Position numbers and translations under genes: made by a program
The notes under the pieces: model-generated
Database searches by the model: none
Told to the model about the DNA's origin: nothing
Seen by the model: the letters and a program-made list of their open reading frames with translations, nothing else
Assembly: GCF_000159015.1 (NCBI RefSeq)
Contig: NZ_DS999545.1
Span: forward strand, 186,001 to 250,000
DNA: 64,000 nucleotides
DNA from: Gleimia coleocanis DSM 15436
GTDB taxonomy: Bacteria > Actinomycetota > Actinomycetes > Actinomycetales > Actinomycetaceae
Reading direction: 5' to 3'
Shown: positions 7,806-17,200 of the stretch, in pieces
Layout: every line of letters starts with the position of its first letter
Position numbering within the stretch: position 1 is the stretch's first letter

Positions 7806-8831
7806 GTGCCAATCGCAACCCCTGAGGTCTACAACGAAATGCTCGACCGCGCTAAGGAAGGCAAGTTTGCTTACCCAGCGATCAACGTTACCTCTTCTCA
7901 GACTCTGACCGCAGCAATCCGTGGCTTCGCAGAAGCAGAATCCGACGGTATCCTGCAGGTTTCTGTTGGTGGCGCTGAATACTGGTCCGGCTCCACTGTA
8001 AAGGACCGCGTAGCTGGTTCTTTGGCAATGGCTGCATACGCTCGTGAAATCGCTAAGAACTACGACGTAACCGTTGCACTGCACACCGACCACTGCTCCA
8101 AGGGCAACCTGGATTCCTGGATTAAGCCACTGCTGGCTCTGGAAATCGAAGAAGTTGAAGCAGGTCGTCTGCCATTCTTCCAGTCCCACATGTGGGACGG
8201 CTCCGCTGTTCCATTGGAAGAAAACCTGGTTATCGCACAGGAAATGCTGGACCTGGCACACCGTGCACGCACCATCCTGGAAGTTGAAATTGGCGTTGTT
8301 GGTGGCGAAGAAGACGGCGTAAAGGCTGAAATCAACGAAAAGCTCTACACCTCCACCGAAGACGGCATCAAGACCGTTGAAGCTCTGGGTCTGGGCGAAA
8401 AGGGCCGTTACCTGACCGCACTGACCTTCGGTAACGTACACGGCGTTTACAAGCCAGGTGCTGTTAAGCTGCGTCCAGAACTCCTGGGCACCATTCAGGA
8501 AGAAGTTGGCGCAAAGTTCGGCGCTGGCGACCGCCCATTCGACTTGGTAATGCACGGTGGCTCCGGCTCCACCGCAGAAGAAATCGCAACCGCAGTTGCA
8601 AACGGCGTTATCAAGATGAACGTTGACACCGACACCCAGTACGCATTCACCCGCCCAGTTGTTGACTGGATGCTGTCCAACTACGAAGGCGTTCTGAAGA
8701 TTGACGGCGAAGTTGGCAACAAGAAGCAGTACGACCCACGTGCATGGGGCGCAGCTGCAGAAAAGGGCATGGCAGCACGCGTTGTTGAAGCTTGTGAGCG
8801 TCTGGGCTCCGCAGGCACCAAGATTAAGTGA
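7806..8831 (+). CDS. fbaA: Class II fructose-bisphosphate aldolase
   Basis: A 341-residue zinc-dependent aldolase that splits fructose-1,6-bisphosphate into dihydroxyacetone phosphate and glyceraldehyde-3-phosphate. The long class IIa form is indicated by the length and by ALHTDHCSKG (zinc ligand His and catalytic Asp), EVEIGVVGGEEDGV (zinc-ligand Glu), LTFGNVHGVYKPG (zinc His), VMHGGSGS (zinc His) and NVDTDTQ. The reading frame extends 41 codons further upstream, but GTG 7806 has a perfect AAGGAGG box at 7792-7798 and the family starts at this point (PIATPEVYNEML). High translation is suggested by its uniform codon choice. Neither M1 nor M2 words occur inside. Followed by a strong terminator. 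Confidence 0.97.
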   Translation: MPIATPEVYNEMLDRAKEGKFAYPAINVTSSQTLTAAIRGFAEAESDGILQVSVGGAEYWSGSTVKDRVAGSLAMAAYAREIAKNYDVTVALHTDHCSKGNLDSWIKPLLALEIEEVEAGRLPFFQSHMWDGSAVPLEENLVIAQEMLDLAHRARTILEVEIGVVGGEEDGVKAEINEKLYTSTEDGIKTVEALGLGEKGRYLTALTFGNVHGVYKPGAVKLRPELLGTIQEEVGAKFGAGDRPFDLVMHGGSGSTAEEIATAVANGVIKMNVDTDTQYAFTRPVVDWMLSNYEGVLKIDGEVGNKKQYDPRAWGAAAEKGMAARVVEACERLGSAGTKIK

Positions 8832-8875
8832 TTTAATCTGCCATAACTGTTAGCCTACTTCGGTAGCGTAACTTC

Positions 8876-8925
8876 AAATCCGGTCTTTACCCGCTGGTTC
8901 TCCAGCGCGTAAAGACCGGATTTTT
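8876..8925 (+). terminator. Strong intrinsic terminator after fbaA
   Basis: AAATCCGGTCTTTAC at 8876-8890 pairs with GTAAAGACCGGATTT at 8909-8923, followed by T-rich sequence. M1 (8938, 9028, 9063) and M2 (8977) words crowd the rest of the gap up to 9126. Confidence 0.9.
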
Positions 8926-9126
8926 ATGTTTCCTCAAGGTACGTGCTTTTATCCTTGGGTACATGCTTGTTGTAACGCCCTCGGAAATATCTAAGAAAAA
9001 CCTGAAAAATCAAGGAAAAATCCCAGCACGTACCTAAGGTGAAAATCAGTGGAAAACGAAGCACGTACCTAGGTGAATAGAAAAGGCTGTTTGCGAAAGT
9101 AAGCTAACAAGAGTAGAACTTTTAAT

Positions 9127-9924
9127 GTGGAAGCAATCATTATCGCGATTTTAGTCGGCATTGGCGTCGGCATAGTTGTTGGAGCCCTCGGAGCTGGCGG
9201 CGGCATTTTGGCAGTCCCCGCTCTGATCTACTTACTCGGGCAATCACCCCACGGAGCCGCCACCGGATCGCTCGTAATCGTATTAGCGACCGCCCTCACT
9301 GCTCTGCCCGGACGAATTCGTAAAGGCAACGTACGCTTTAAAGATGGCTTGGTTTTCGCCTTCGTCTCAATGGTTGGGTCCTTCCTTGGAGCAAAAGTTG
9401 CCGGGCAAGTCTCTGGTGATATTTTGCTAACGGCCTTCGCCATAATGATTACCATCATGGGCATCATCATGCTGCGCAAGGGGCTACTTGAAGCTAAACG
9501 CTACAAGGAAACCCAAGCCGGGCTGGTCGCCGCAGCAGAAGAAAAACTCTTCCGCCGCGGACTACCAGCTATTGCTCTAGCTGCATTATTTACGGGATTC
9601 CTCACCGGTTTCTTTGGTGTCGGTGGAGGATTCATCGTCGTTCCCATGCTGACCCTGGTACTTGGTTTTAATATCCGCGAAGCCGCAGGAACTTCACTGC
9701 TCATCATGATTTTGGCAGCTGCTTCGGGTCTGCTTTCACGCTGGGGGCAGCCAGTAGTGGTTGACTGGTGGGTAGTCTTTGCGTTTATGGCGGGCTCAAT
9801 GAGTGGCTCGTTTATTGGGGGACCGCTTTCCCAAAAGGCAAAGCCACATATGCTAACCCTAATTTTTGCCGCTCTGCTCGGGGCTGTTGGGGTAGTGACT
9901 GCAGTTGCTCTAACCCTTTCGTAA
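9127..9924 (+). CDS. TauE/SafE (TSUP)-family membrane exporter
   Basis: A 265-residue protein with about eight membrane spans and two halves each carrying the family glycine signature: GIGVGIVVGALGAGGGILAV near the N-terminus and TGFLTGFFGVGGGFIVVPML in the middle. Such proteins export sulfite, sulfoacetate or related organosulfur anions, or act in uptake. It starts at GTG 9127 (the ATG at 9125 is out of frame). It lies next to the SsuABC-like and sulfatase locus, but a convergent ROK gene separates them; a link to sulfur metabolism is therefore only suggestive. One M2 word is inside (9184, encoding ALG). Confidence 0.85.
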   Translation: MEAIIIAILVGIGVGIVVGALGAGGGILAVPALIYLLGQSPHGAATGSLVIVLATALTALPGRIRKGNVRFKDGLVFAFVSMVGSFLGAKVAGQVSGDILLTAFAIMITIMGIIMLRKGLLEAKRYKETQAGLVAAAEEKLFRRGLPAIALAALFTGFLTGFFGVGGGFIVVPMLTLVLGFNIREAAGTSLLIMILAAASGLLSRWGQPVVVDWWVVFAFMAGSMSGSFIGGPLSQKAKPHMLTLIFAALLGAVGVVTAVALTLS

Positions 9925-9935
9925 GCCCTGCGGGA

Positions 9936-11078
9936 TTATCGCTGTCCTAATGCTCCCATGTAGGCGGCGCCCCGAGAACAAGCAGTAACTTCAGGCAAAA
10001 TCGCTGGTTCGATCTGAATAGTGCGGCGTAGTGCTGGAAGTAGACCATTACGAATGGACTCTTCCAGAATCGCAAAAAGCTCCGGAATCTGCTGGGTTAG
10101 CGCCCAGGAAACTATGATTGAGCCAGGGTCGGTGATAAGCGCTGCGTGGGCTAATGCGGCACCAGTGATACGCATGGCGTTTTCTAGCATGCGACGGACT
10201 TCTGGGTTGCCTTCTGCCCATAGCTGCATTAGTCCAAAGGTTGATTGGGTTCCTGCCAGCTGGCATAACGCTGGGTTGGAAATGATTGTTTCTAAACAGC
10301 CGCGTTTTCCGCAGAAACATTGGAAGCCGTGTGGGTCGATGGTGATATGCCCGATTTCTCCTGCTAGGCGATAGGTTCCGGTGACAAGGTTGGATGCTGA
10401 TACCTGTACCATGGCGACGCCGTCTGAGACGCGGAAGTAGAGGCAGTCGGTGACAGCGGGGCGGTGGCGGAGTTCGGCGAGGGCGGCAGTGCGTGCGGTG
10501 CCTTCAATAATGGGTTTGTAGCCGAACCAGTCTTCTAGGAAAGCTTCTATGGCGTAGGCGAGTTCGCGGGCGTCTGCGCTTGGCAGGCTGAGTCGCTGGT
10601 TGGGTAGTAGCCCGGGGAATGCGCAGCCAATGCTTTTTAGGTTGCGGAGGCTGAGTCTGTTAGTGCGGGCGCTGGCGGAGAGTTCACGCACGGTACGTTC
10701 TAGGATTTCGATGCTGATAATGCCGTTGGGGTTTGGTACTTCGATGCTGAGTAGGGGTTCGTGGACGATATTGTGCACGGTTGCGGAGGCGCGTTGTTTC
10801 TGCATGGCGATTCCCAGGTATTGGGCGCAGTCTCGATTTAGGGAGAGGCGTTGTGTGGGGCGTCCGCGGCCGTTGGCTTTTTGGGTTTCGCTGATGCGGA
10901 TTGCGTCGGTTTTCAGCAGATTATTTACGAGGGCGGAAATGGTTGCTCTAGTTTCACCAGTGATGTCACAGAGTTCGCTGCGGGTAAGAGAACCATGGGA
11001 TTGTAGGGCGGCGACGACGGTTTCGCGGAGGGTGGATTCGGCGTCGTTGGAGGTGAGTGTATGCGTGTTTGGGATCAT
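9936..11078 (-). CDS. ROK-family transcriptional repressor (NagC/XylR-like), copy 1
   Basis: A 380-residue repressor: N-terminal winged helix (residues about 15-75, GSLTRSELCDITGETRATIS) followed by a ROK sugar-binding domain with the zinc motif CFCGKRGCLETI. It is divergent from the SsuABC-like operon across a 276-bp AT-rich gap with two palindromes, and likely represses that operon until an effector sugar binds. The ROK type implies the effector is a sugar, so the SsuABC-like importer may carry a sulfated sugar and not a simple sulfonate. An M1 word overlaps the start codon region (11080). Confidence 0.88.
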   Translation of the reverse strand: MIPNTHTLTSNDAESTLRETVVAALQSHGSLTRSELCDITGETRATISALVNNLLKTDAIRISETQKANGRGRPTQRLSLNRDCAQYLGIAMQKQRASATVHNIVHEPLLSIEVPNPNGIISIEILERTVRELSASARTNRLSLRNLKSIGCAFPGLLPNQRLSLPSADARELAYAIEAFLEDWFGYKPIIEGTARTAALAELRHRPAVTDCLYFRVSDGVAMVQVSASNLVTGTYRLAGEIGHITIDPHGFQCFCGKRGCLETIISNPALCQLAGTQSTFGLMQLWAEGNPEVRRMLENAMRITGAALAHAALITDPGSIIVSWALTQQIPELFAILEESIRNGLLPALRRTIQIEPAILPEVTACSRGAAYMGALGQR

Positions 11079-11142
11079 GACGTACCCTGTCTGAAAACTT
11101 ATGTTGGGTGACTGCTGAGAAACCCTTATTTATGTTTATTCT

Positions 11143-11163
11143 AAAATACATAATATGTATTTT
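11143..11163. promoter_or_regulatory. AT-rich palindrome, candidate ROK operator
   Basis: Arms AAAATACAT (11143-11151) and ATGTATTTT (11155-11163) around AAT. It lies in the divergent gap close to the ROK gene. ROK repressors of the NagC/Mlc/XylR type bind AT-rich palindromes, so autoregulation is plausible. Confidence 0.45.
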
Positions 11164-11262
11164 TTGAGAATTTAGAGAATTTTTCTTGTAAATACGGGCT
11201 TTATAATAAGGCAACTAAACTTATTTTTGTATTTTGTGCAATTCAAAATAATTATTCTTATT

Positions 11263-11279
11263 CTAAGTACATAACTTAG
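11263..11279. promoter_or_regulatory. Short palindrome upstream of the SsuABC-like operon, candidate operator
   Basis: CTAAGT (11263-11268) and ACTTAG (11274-11279) separated by ACATA, about 75 bp before the permease start. Possible second ROK site; not a match to a known consensus. Confidence 0.35.
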
Positions 11280-11354
11280 TTCGTCAACGCAGACGAGCTT
11301 GGATTCAATGAAGAACCAACATTTTGCTTCACCACTGGTGGAAAGGAGATCACC

Positions 11355-12167
11355 ATGAGCGCAGCCGCTACTAAATCGGCAAAAGACTCACAGGCACGTG
11401 ATCCAAAGCAGGAAGAACTTCGCAAGAAGCGTCTCCTCCTCACTCTGAATATTGTTTCTGTCGTTGGAGGTATCGCTATCTGGTGGATCCTCGCCACCAT
11501 CGGCATTAACCTCCCAACACCACTCGAAGTAGCAAACCGTTTCTATGGCATGATCGCAAACGGCATCTGGATTACCGATACCCTGGCATCCCTCGCCCGC
11601 GTGCTCACCGGCTTCGCAATGGGTACCGCCCTTGCAATCCCAGTTGGCTTCCTGATGGGCTGGTACGTTCCAGCCCGCGGTATCTTCGAACCATGGATTC
11701 AGTTCTTCCGTACGGTTCCACCACTGGCAATCATCCCACTGGCAATCGTGCTGATGGGTATCGGTGAACAGCCAAAAATCTTCGTTATCTTCCTGGCAGC
11801 TTTCCTTTCCTGTGTTATCTCCACCTTCCAGGGTGTTATTAACGTAGATAAAACCCTCATCAACGCAGCCCGCGTACTCGGTGCCGGCGACGGACGCATT
11901 TTCGCAAAGGTAGTAGTTCCCGCCTCCACCCCATTCATCCTCGTAGGTATGCGCGTCGGTCTCGGTTCCGCTTGGGCAACCGTGGTGGCAGCAGAACTGA
12001 TTGCAGCATCCGTCGGCCTCGGCTACCGTATGCAGAACGCACAGATTTACTACGATATGCCAACCATCTTTGTATCCCTGATTACCATTGGCGTATTTGG
12101 CTTGTTCATGGACCGCATCCTGCTGTTCGCAGAAAACAAGCTCACCGGCTGGCAGGAAAGGATCTGA
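11355..12167 (+). CDS. ABC transporter permease, SsuC/TauC-like
   Basis: A 270-residue inner-membrane permease with about six spans. The binding-protein-dependent transport signature is present: [20 protein letters not shown] is the EAA loop contacting the ATPase. The family imports nitrate, sulfonates, taurine, aryl or alkyl sulfate esters and thiamine precursors. A strong AAAGGAG precedes ATG 11355. First gene of an operon permease-ATPase-binding protein, 5 bp before the ATPase gene. The adjacent sulfatase gene suggests that the cargo is a sulfate ester. Confidence 0.9.
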   Translation: MSAAATKSAKDSQARDPKQEELRKKRLLLTLNIVSVVGGIAIWWILATIGINLPTPLEVANRFYGMIANGIWITDTLASLARVLTGFAMGTALAIPVGFLMGWYVPARGIFEPWIQFFRTVPPLAIIPLAIVLMGIGEQPKIFVIFLAAFLSCVISTFQGVINVDKTLINAARVLGAGDGRIFAKVVVPASTPFILVGMRVGLGSAWATVVAAELIAASVGLGYRMQNAQIYYDMPTIFVSLITIGVFGLFMDRILLFAENKLTGWQERI

Positions 12168-12172
12168 TCTAA

Positions 12173-12988
12173 ATGACTGAAGCAAAAGCTCCAAAGATCG
12201 TAATCAAAGACGTTTCTAAAGTATTCCGCCTAGGCAAAGACTACTTCCAAGCCCTAGATAACGTTTCTCTAGAAGTAGGCGAATCAGAGTTCGTCACCGT
12301 CGTTGGCCCATCCGGTTGTGGTAAGTCCACCATGATGAACCTCTTAGCAGGACTAATCACCCCAAGTGAAGGCATCGTAACCGTAGATGGCAAAGAAGTA
12401 GATGGTCCATCCCCAGAACGTGGCGTAATCTTCCAGGCATACGCGCTATTCCCATGGCTGACCGTCCGCGAAAACGTAGAATTCGGTCTGCGTTCCCGCA
12501 AAGACATCTCTAAGGCTGAACGCCGTAAAATTGCTGAACACTTCATTGAAATGGTAGGTCTGACCCAGTTCGCTGACTCCCTACCAAAAACCCTCTCAGG
12601 TGGTATGAAACAGCGTTGTGCAATTGCCCGCGCATACGCAGTAAACCCATCCATCCTGCTGATGGACGAACCATTCGGCGCACTTGACGCACTGACTCGC
12701 GTGCAGCTACAGTCACAGTTGCTGGATGCATGGAGCCAGGACAAGCGTACCGTAATGTTCATTACCCACGACGTAGACGAAGCAGTCTTCTTGGCAAACC
12801 GCGTCATCGTCATGGCAGCCAAGCCAGGTCGTATCTACGACATCATCCCAATCGACCTGCCTTACCCACGTACTGATGAAATGCGCCTCTCCCCAGAATT
12901 CGCAGAGCTGCGAAACAAAATCTGGAAGGCCGTTTACCATCAAGATCCAAACCAGACCTACGACGGTCCAATTGGTCCACAGCGATAA
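12173..12988 (+). CDS. ABC transporter ATP-binding protein, SsuB/TauB-like
   Basis: A 271-residue ATPase that powers the neighbouring permease. Walker A is GPSGCGKS, the Q-loop lies around IFQAYALFPW, the ABC signature is LSGGMKQR, Walker B is ILLMDEPFGALD and the switch His is in MFITHDVDEA. FQAYALFPWLTVRENV is typical of the nitrate/sulfonate/taurine branch. Second gene of the operon. It belongs to a different branch from the sugar-type ATPase at 35905. Confidence 0.93.
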   Translation: MTEAKAPKIVIKDVSKVFRLGKDYFQALDNVSLEVGESEFVTVVGPSGCGKSTMMNLLAGLITPSEGIVTVDGKEVDGPSPERGVIFQAYALFPWLTVRENVEFGLRSRKDISKAERRKIAEHFIEMVGLTQFADSLPKTLSGGMKQRCAIARAYAVNPSILLMDEPFGALDALTRVQLQSQLLDAWSQDKRTVMFITHDVDEAVFLANRVIVMAAKPGRIYDIIPIDLPYPRTDEMRLSPEFAELRNKIWKAVYHQDPNQTYDGPIGPQR

Positions 12989-13022
12989 AAACAGAATAAA
13001 ACATTCAAAGGAGAATAAAACC

Positions 13023-14042
13023 ATGAAACTACGTCGTTTTTCCGCATTCGCTGCAGTCGCAGCACTATCCATGGGCATGGCAGCATGTGGTGGCACCGAC
13101 GCGCCAGCAGACAAAGCAGCTGAAAAGCCAATGGAAGTAATGGATGTAAACTTCGGTTACATTCCAGACCTCAACGGTACTGCACTCATCGCGATTGCAA
13201 ACGACCAGGGACTGTGGGAAAAGCACGGCCTGAACGTAAACCTCAAGACCTTCACCAACGGCCCACTGCAGATTCAGGCTCTTGGTACCAAGGACCTCGA
13301 CTACGGCTACATTGGTAACGGTGCATTCTGGTTGCCAGCTTCCGGTAAGGCAGACATGGCTTGCTTGATCGCTACCTCCCAGGCAGACCGCGTTATCGCA
13401 CAGCCAGGCATCAAGGACATTAAGGACCTGAAGGGCAAGAAGGTTGGCGTTCCAGAAGGCACCTCCGGTGACACCATCCTCACCCTGGCTCTGGAAAAGG
13501 CAGGCATGACCATTGATGATATCGAACGTGTCCCAATGGATCCAGGTACCGTAGTATCCGCATTCTCCGCTGGTCAGATCGACGCAGCAGGCCTGTGGTA
13601 CCCAATGGTAGACACCATCAAGAAGCAGGTACCAGACTTGGTTGAACTGGCAGAAGACAAGGACTTCGAAGACCAGCTGGCATTCCCATCCGCAATCGTA
13701 ATGCGTAAGGGCCTGGACAAAGAAAACCCAGAACTCGCTAAGCGCGTACAGATGGTACTCACCGAAGCACTGGACTTCCGTGCAGAAAATGGTGACAAGA
13801 CTGTTGAACTCGTAGCAGCACTGTCCGGCCAGGACGCAGAAGCACTCAAGGGTGAAGCAAAGTACATCGCAACCCTCTCCACCGCAGACCAGTTGAAGCT
13901 GTGGGAAGACGGCACCATTGAAAACTGGCTCAACACCCTGGGCAAGTTCTTCGTAAAGAACGGCAAGGTACAGGAATCTGAACTGCTTGCACCAAACACC
14001 TACTTCAAGATCGACCTCTTGAAGGAAGCAGCAGGCAAGTAA
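13023..14042 (+). CDS. ABC transporter substrate-binding lipoprotein, SsuA/TauA-like
   Basis: A 339-residue lipoprotein. The signal MKLRRFSAFAAVAALSMGMAAC ends in a lipobox MAAC with Cys22 as lipid anchor. The mature part follows the SsuA/THI5 fold: FGYIPDLNGTALIAIANDQG at its start, KKVGVPEGTSGDTI in the middle and DAAGLWYPM. AAAGGAG lies 8 bp before ATG 13023; the reading frame is open further upstream but the signal peptide fixes this start. Third gene of the importer; an M2-based terminator follows directly, so it is cut off from, or only partly read into, the sulfatase gene. Binds an unidentified sulfonate or sulfate ester. Confidence 0.9.
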   Translation: MKLRRFSAFAAVAALSMGMAACGGTDAPADKAAEKPMEVMDVNFGYIPDLNGTALIAIANDQGLWEKHGLNVNLKTFTNGPLQIQALGTKDLDYGYIGNGAFWLPASGKADMACLIATSQADRVIAQPGIKDIKDLKGKKVGVPEGTSGDTILTLALEKAGMTIDDIERVPMDPGTVVSAFSAGQIDAAGLWYPMVDTIKKQVPDLVELAEDKDFEDQLAFPSAIVMRKGLDKENPELAKRVQMVLTEALDFRAENGDKTVELVAALSGQDAEALKGEAKYIATLSTADQLKLWEDGTIENWLNTLGKFFVKNGKVQESELLAPNTYFKIDLLKEAAGK

Positions 14043-14061
14043 GCCCAAGTTAAATAAACTT

Positions 14062-14110
14062 CGAGGGCGGTCCAGCGAAAAGATCGTGCCGGACCGCCCT
14101 CGGAATTTTT
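14062..14110 (+). terminator. Terminator made of inverted M2 words between binding protein and sulfatase
   Basis: Arms CGAGGGCGGTCC (14062-14073) and GGACCGCCCTCG (14091-14102), 12 bp perfect, then GAA and T5. The arms contain M2 cores in opposite orientation. Confidence 0.85.
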
Positions 14111-14143
14111 CTCTGGACTCTTTAATCCCAAGAAAGAAGAACC

Positions 14144-15655
14144 ATGAGTGAATCAGCACCACGCATCCCAAACTTCCTGGTCATCGTAACCGACCAGCAC
14201 CGCGTTGACACCATCGGCGCCCTGGGAAACCCACACGCTCAAACCCCAAACATTGATGCACTCTCCCAGCAGGGCTTTGCCTTCACCCAGGCATACACCC
14301 CAACCGCGATCTGCACCCCAGCTCGCGCCTCCCTGCTCACCGGTCTGGCACCTTTCAAACACAAAGTAGCTGCCAACCACGAATGGAACATCGTCTACAC
14401 CTCAGACATCACCCCAGATTTCTGGACCTACACCCAGGAACTACGCGACAACAACTACAACGTAGGTATCGTTGGTAAGTTCCACGCAGGCGAAACCCAT
14501 CTACCAGACGAATTCGGCATGGACGACGACTCCTTCATCGGTGCCGTAAACCCAGTAAACAACCCTGTTTACCGCGCTTGGCTGGAAGAAAAAGGCTACC
14601 CAGCACCAGAAATCAAAGATCCAATCCGCGGCACTCTCCCAGGTAACCGCCCCGGACATACCCTGGCAGGACGCCTACAGCAGCCAGTCGAAGCAACCTT
14701 CGAACGCTTCCTCACCGAACGCGCAATCGAACGCCTACGCCAGTACGCTGCCGACTACAAAGAAAACGGTAAACCATTCTGTCTGGACCTCCACTACTAT
14801 GGTCCACACCTGCCATACATGATTCCAGACGAATACTTCGACCTGATTGATCCAGAAACCGTAACCCTGCCACCATCCTTCGGTGACACCCTGGTTGGCA
14901 AACCACCAATCCAGTCGAACTACGCAACCTACTGGTCTACCGCATCATTCACCAGTGATGAATGGAAGAAACTCATCGCCATCTACTGGGGTTACGTCGC
15001 TATGATAGACCACGAAATTGGTCTGATCCGCGCTGAAGTAGAACGCCTTGGCCTGGCAGATGAAACCGCCGTTTTCTTCACCGCAGACCACGGTGAGTTC
15101 ACCGGTGCACACCGGATGAACGACAAAGGTCCAGCAATGTACGAAGATATCTACAACATTCCAATGCTGGTACATATCCCAGGCATTTCCCACCATGGCT
15201 CCAACGAATCCTTCGTCTCCCTCTTGGACGTCCCAGCAACCATCATGGACCTCGCTGGCCTGGACGCATCTAAGGTGCAAGACGGACGTTCCCTGGTAGA
15301 CCTCACCCGCGGTAAGGAAGTGCCAGACTGGCGTGAAGACATCGTCTTGGAATTCCACGGACACCACTTCCCACTGCAACAACGTGGTCTGCGAACTCGT
15401 GACTACAAGCTGGTAATCAACCCAGAATCCGTGAACGAGCTTTACGACCTGCGTCACGACCCATACGAAATGAACAACGTATATGACGCACCTATCTACC
15501 ACGAAGTGCGCACGGAACTATCAAAGAACCTGCACCGACAGCTGGTAGAACGTGGCGATACTACTTTCGCAAAGTGGATGGCTGCGATGACTGATTTCGA
15601 CGTAGCTTTGGGTAACACCAGCCACGACGACTATGACGACTTAGAAGACGAATAA
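14144..15655 (+). CDS. Type I sulfatase (formylglycine-dependent), cytoplasmic
   Basis: A 503-residue sulfatase of the alkaline-phosphatase superfamily. The formylglycine site is ICTPARASLLTG, with Cys57-T-P-A-Arg61, the Cys-type CxPxR that anSME or FGE converts. Metal ligands are seen in VTDQHRVDTIG near the N-terminus and in TADHGEFTGAH. No signal peptide or membrane segment is present, so it acts inside the cell, which fits the importer encoded directly upstream. It removes sulfate from an imported sulfate ester, possibly a sulfated mucin sugar or choline-O-sulfate. The likely maturation enzyme is encoded at 21748-23013. AGAAAGAAGAACC precedes the ATG. Confidence 0.93.
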   Translation: MSESAPRIPNFLVIVTDQHRVDTIGALGNPHAQTPNIDALSQQGFAFTQAYTPTAICTPARASLLTGLAPFKHKVAANHEWNIVYTSDITPDFWTYTQELRDNNYNVGIVGKFHAGETHLPDEFGMDDDSFIGAVNPVNNPVYRAWLEEKGYPAPEIKDPIRGTLPGNRPGHTLAGRLQQPVEATFERFLTERAIERLRQYAADYKENGKPFCLDLHYYGPHLPYMIPDEYFDLIDPETVTLPPSFGDTLVGKPPIQSNYATYWSTASFTSDEWKKLIAIYWGYVAMIDHEIGLIRAEVERLGLADETAVFFTADHGEFTGAHRMNDKGPAMYEDIYNIPMLVHIPGISHHGSNESFVSLLDVPATIMDLAGLDASKVQDGRSLVDLTRGKEVPDWREDIVLEFHGHHFPLQQRGLRTRDYKLVINPESVNELYDLRHDPYEMNNVYDAPIYHEVRTELSKNLHRQLVERGDTTFAKWMAAMTDFDVALGNTSHDDYDDLEDE

Positions 15656-15675
15656 ACCGTTTTCTAAAGAGTTAA

Positions 15676-15712
15676 TCGCCTGAAGGGAGCCGCAAAGGTT
15701 TCCTTCAGGCGA
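15676..15712 (+). terminator. Intrinsic terminator after the sulfatase gene
   Basis: TCGCCTGAAGG (15676-15686) pairs with CCTTCAGGCGA (15702-15712), followed by CATTTTTA. M1 (15759) and M2 (15795) words follow it in the gap before the convergent ROK gene. Confidence 0.8.
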
Positions 15713-15857
15713 CATTTTTATTACTTTGCAGATAGGTACCTGTTTAGTTTTACAACTAGGTACGTGGTTGGTTTTCGAAAACACTGGAAGGACCGCCCTC
15801 GGAAAATAAAATCAGGTACGAGCTCGGTTTCAAACCCAGTGAATGGATGCTTTCGGA

Positions 15858-17009
15858 TTATTTACTCAGGGCCAGCTGAATAATTTCCTCAGTTTGACGT
15901 AAGGAAGTAATACCCGCTTTACCGCAGGCAACATCTTCACCGTGGAATTGCTGTTCGCGAATGATAATTTGGGTGCCACTTAACGGCAGAGCGTGTTGAC
16001 GCAGATAAAGCTCAACTTTTTCGGCAAAGGGGTAGTCTATTTCAACGATTTCTCCACCCAGAATGATTACTTCCGGGTCGAGTAAGTGGCAGATGTTTAC
16101 CAAGGACTGGCTGAGAATCTGCATTGCGCGTTCCATGATATCCAGGGCGAGTGGCAGACGGTCCTTCAAATGCTGCGCAAATTCGGCATACTTCATTGAT
16201 TTTCCGAGGGTGGAAGAAGCATCTCTTTCAATCGCGGGAATTGAAACATATTGCATTAAGCAACCGCGATTGCCGCAACTACAGAGTGGGCCTGACCAAC
16301 TGTAGACAGTGTGTCCGAGCTCCCCAGCACCACCGCGTGTGCCGGCCATGATTGCACCGTTTAGAATCTGCGCTCCCGTTACGCCGTGTGATAGATGTAC
16401 GTAGTAGACGTTATTTGATCCTGTTCCGGCGCCCCAGGTGGCTTCTGCTAAACCTTGTAGGCGGGCAGTATTTTCGATGTAGACCGGGACATTAAACGTG
16501 TGGGTGAAGAATTTCTTCGGGTTTACGTCATGCCATTTTTTAGAGGCTGCGGAACTATAAACTTTACCGGTGGTTTTATCGCTTTGTGTGTCTACTGCTA
16601 GATGGATTCCGAGGAGTTTGCTGAGAGGAATAGCAAGCTGTGTAAGAGCTTCTTTAATTTTTGTTGCGCCCAGCAAGAGTCGTTGTTGTGCGGTTAAGTC
16701 TAATGGGTAAGACTCAAGTTGGTGGTAGAGGATATTTCCACAAAGGGTGCCTACGGTGGTTTCAACTTTTGTGAAGTGGTAGGCAAGGGAAACAATGATG
16801 CCGAGTTCAGTTGTTAAAGTTAGAGGTTTTTTAAGATTTTGTGTGGCGGTGGAGTCTTCGCCTACCAGATTTGCGGCTTCCAGGGTTTGTGTGAGGTTAG
16901 TAATTGTGGTTCTTGAGACGTTTAGAATGCGTGAGAGGTCAGCCCGGTAGGTGGGGCCGTTTTCAATTAGGGTTTGAATAAAACGTTGTTCACTGTTGCT
17001 GAGGGGCAT
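15858..17009 (-). CDS. ROK-family transcriptional repressor, copy 2
   Basis: A 383-residue repressor with an N-terminal winged helix (residues about 8-65, NGPTYRADLSRILNVSRTTI) and a ROK domain with the zinc motif CSCGNRGCLMQYV (the usual Glu after CL is Met-Gln here). It is divergent from the CUT1 sugar importer and GH20 operon, which it probably controls in response to the imported or hydrolysed sugar. Sequence is clearly different from the first ROK regulator (9936-11078). Confidence 0.87.
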   Translation of the reverse strand: MPLSNSEQRFIQTLIENGPTYRADLSRILNVSRTTITNLTQTLEAANLVGEDSTATQNLKKPLTLTTELGIIVSLAYHFTKVETTVGTLCGNILYHQLESYPLDLTAQQRLLLGATKIKEALTQLAIPLSKLLGIHLAVDTQSDKTTGKVYSSAASKKWHDVNPKKFFTHTFNVPVYIENTARLQGLAEATWGAGTGSNNVYYVHLSHGVTGAQILNGAIMAGTRGGAGELGHTVYSWSGPLCSCGNRGCLMQYVSIPAIERDASSTLGKSMKYAEFAQHLKDRLPLALDIMERAMQILSQSLVNICHLLDPEVIILGGEIVEIDYPFAEKVELYLRQHALPLSGTQIIIREQQFHGEDVACGKAGITSLRQTEEIIQLALSK

Positions 17010-17106
17010 AAAATCACGTCTTTGAGATCTTGTGTAAAAAATATTTACTGGTTAGTTTATATGAAAACTTGGAAAAGTAACAATAATATAAAAAGTGTAA
17101 AGTTTA

Positions 17107-17135
17107 TTGACAGATTTTCCGGTTGGTAGTTAAAT
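17107..17135 (+). promoter_or_regulatory. Promoter of the sugar-importer operon
   Basis: -35 TTGACA at 17107-17112, 17-bp spacer, -10 TTAAAT at 17130-17135, about 65 bp before the binding-protein start. Confidence 0.7.
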
Positions 17136-17200
17136 GAAAATAACCTACAGCACCTCAGGGTTCAAAGAAGAAACTGTAGGACGACTTCGATGGAGAAATC

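Noticed and set aside
13065-14171. Long open frame of 368 codons on the minus strand opposite the SsuA-like gene.
   Set aside because: Rich in Cys, Trp and Tyr with no family pattern; a by-product of codon choice in the real gene on the plus strand. Similar antisense frames at 11388-12194, 35944-36984 and elsewhere were dropped for the same reason.
9127-15655. TauE/SafE exporter as part of the sulfatase operon.
   Set aside because: It is separated by a convergent ROK gene, and sulfatases release sulfate, not sulfite. A link is only suggestive.
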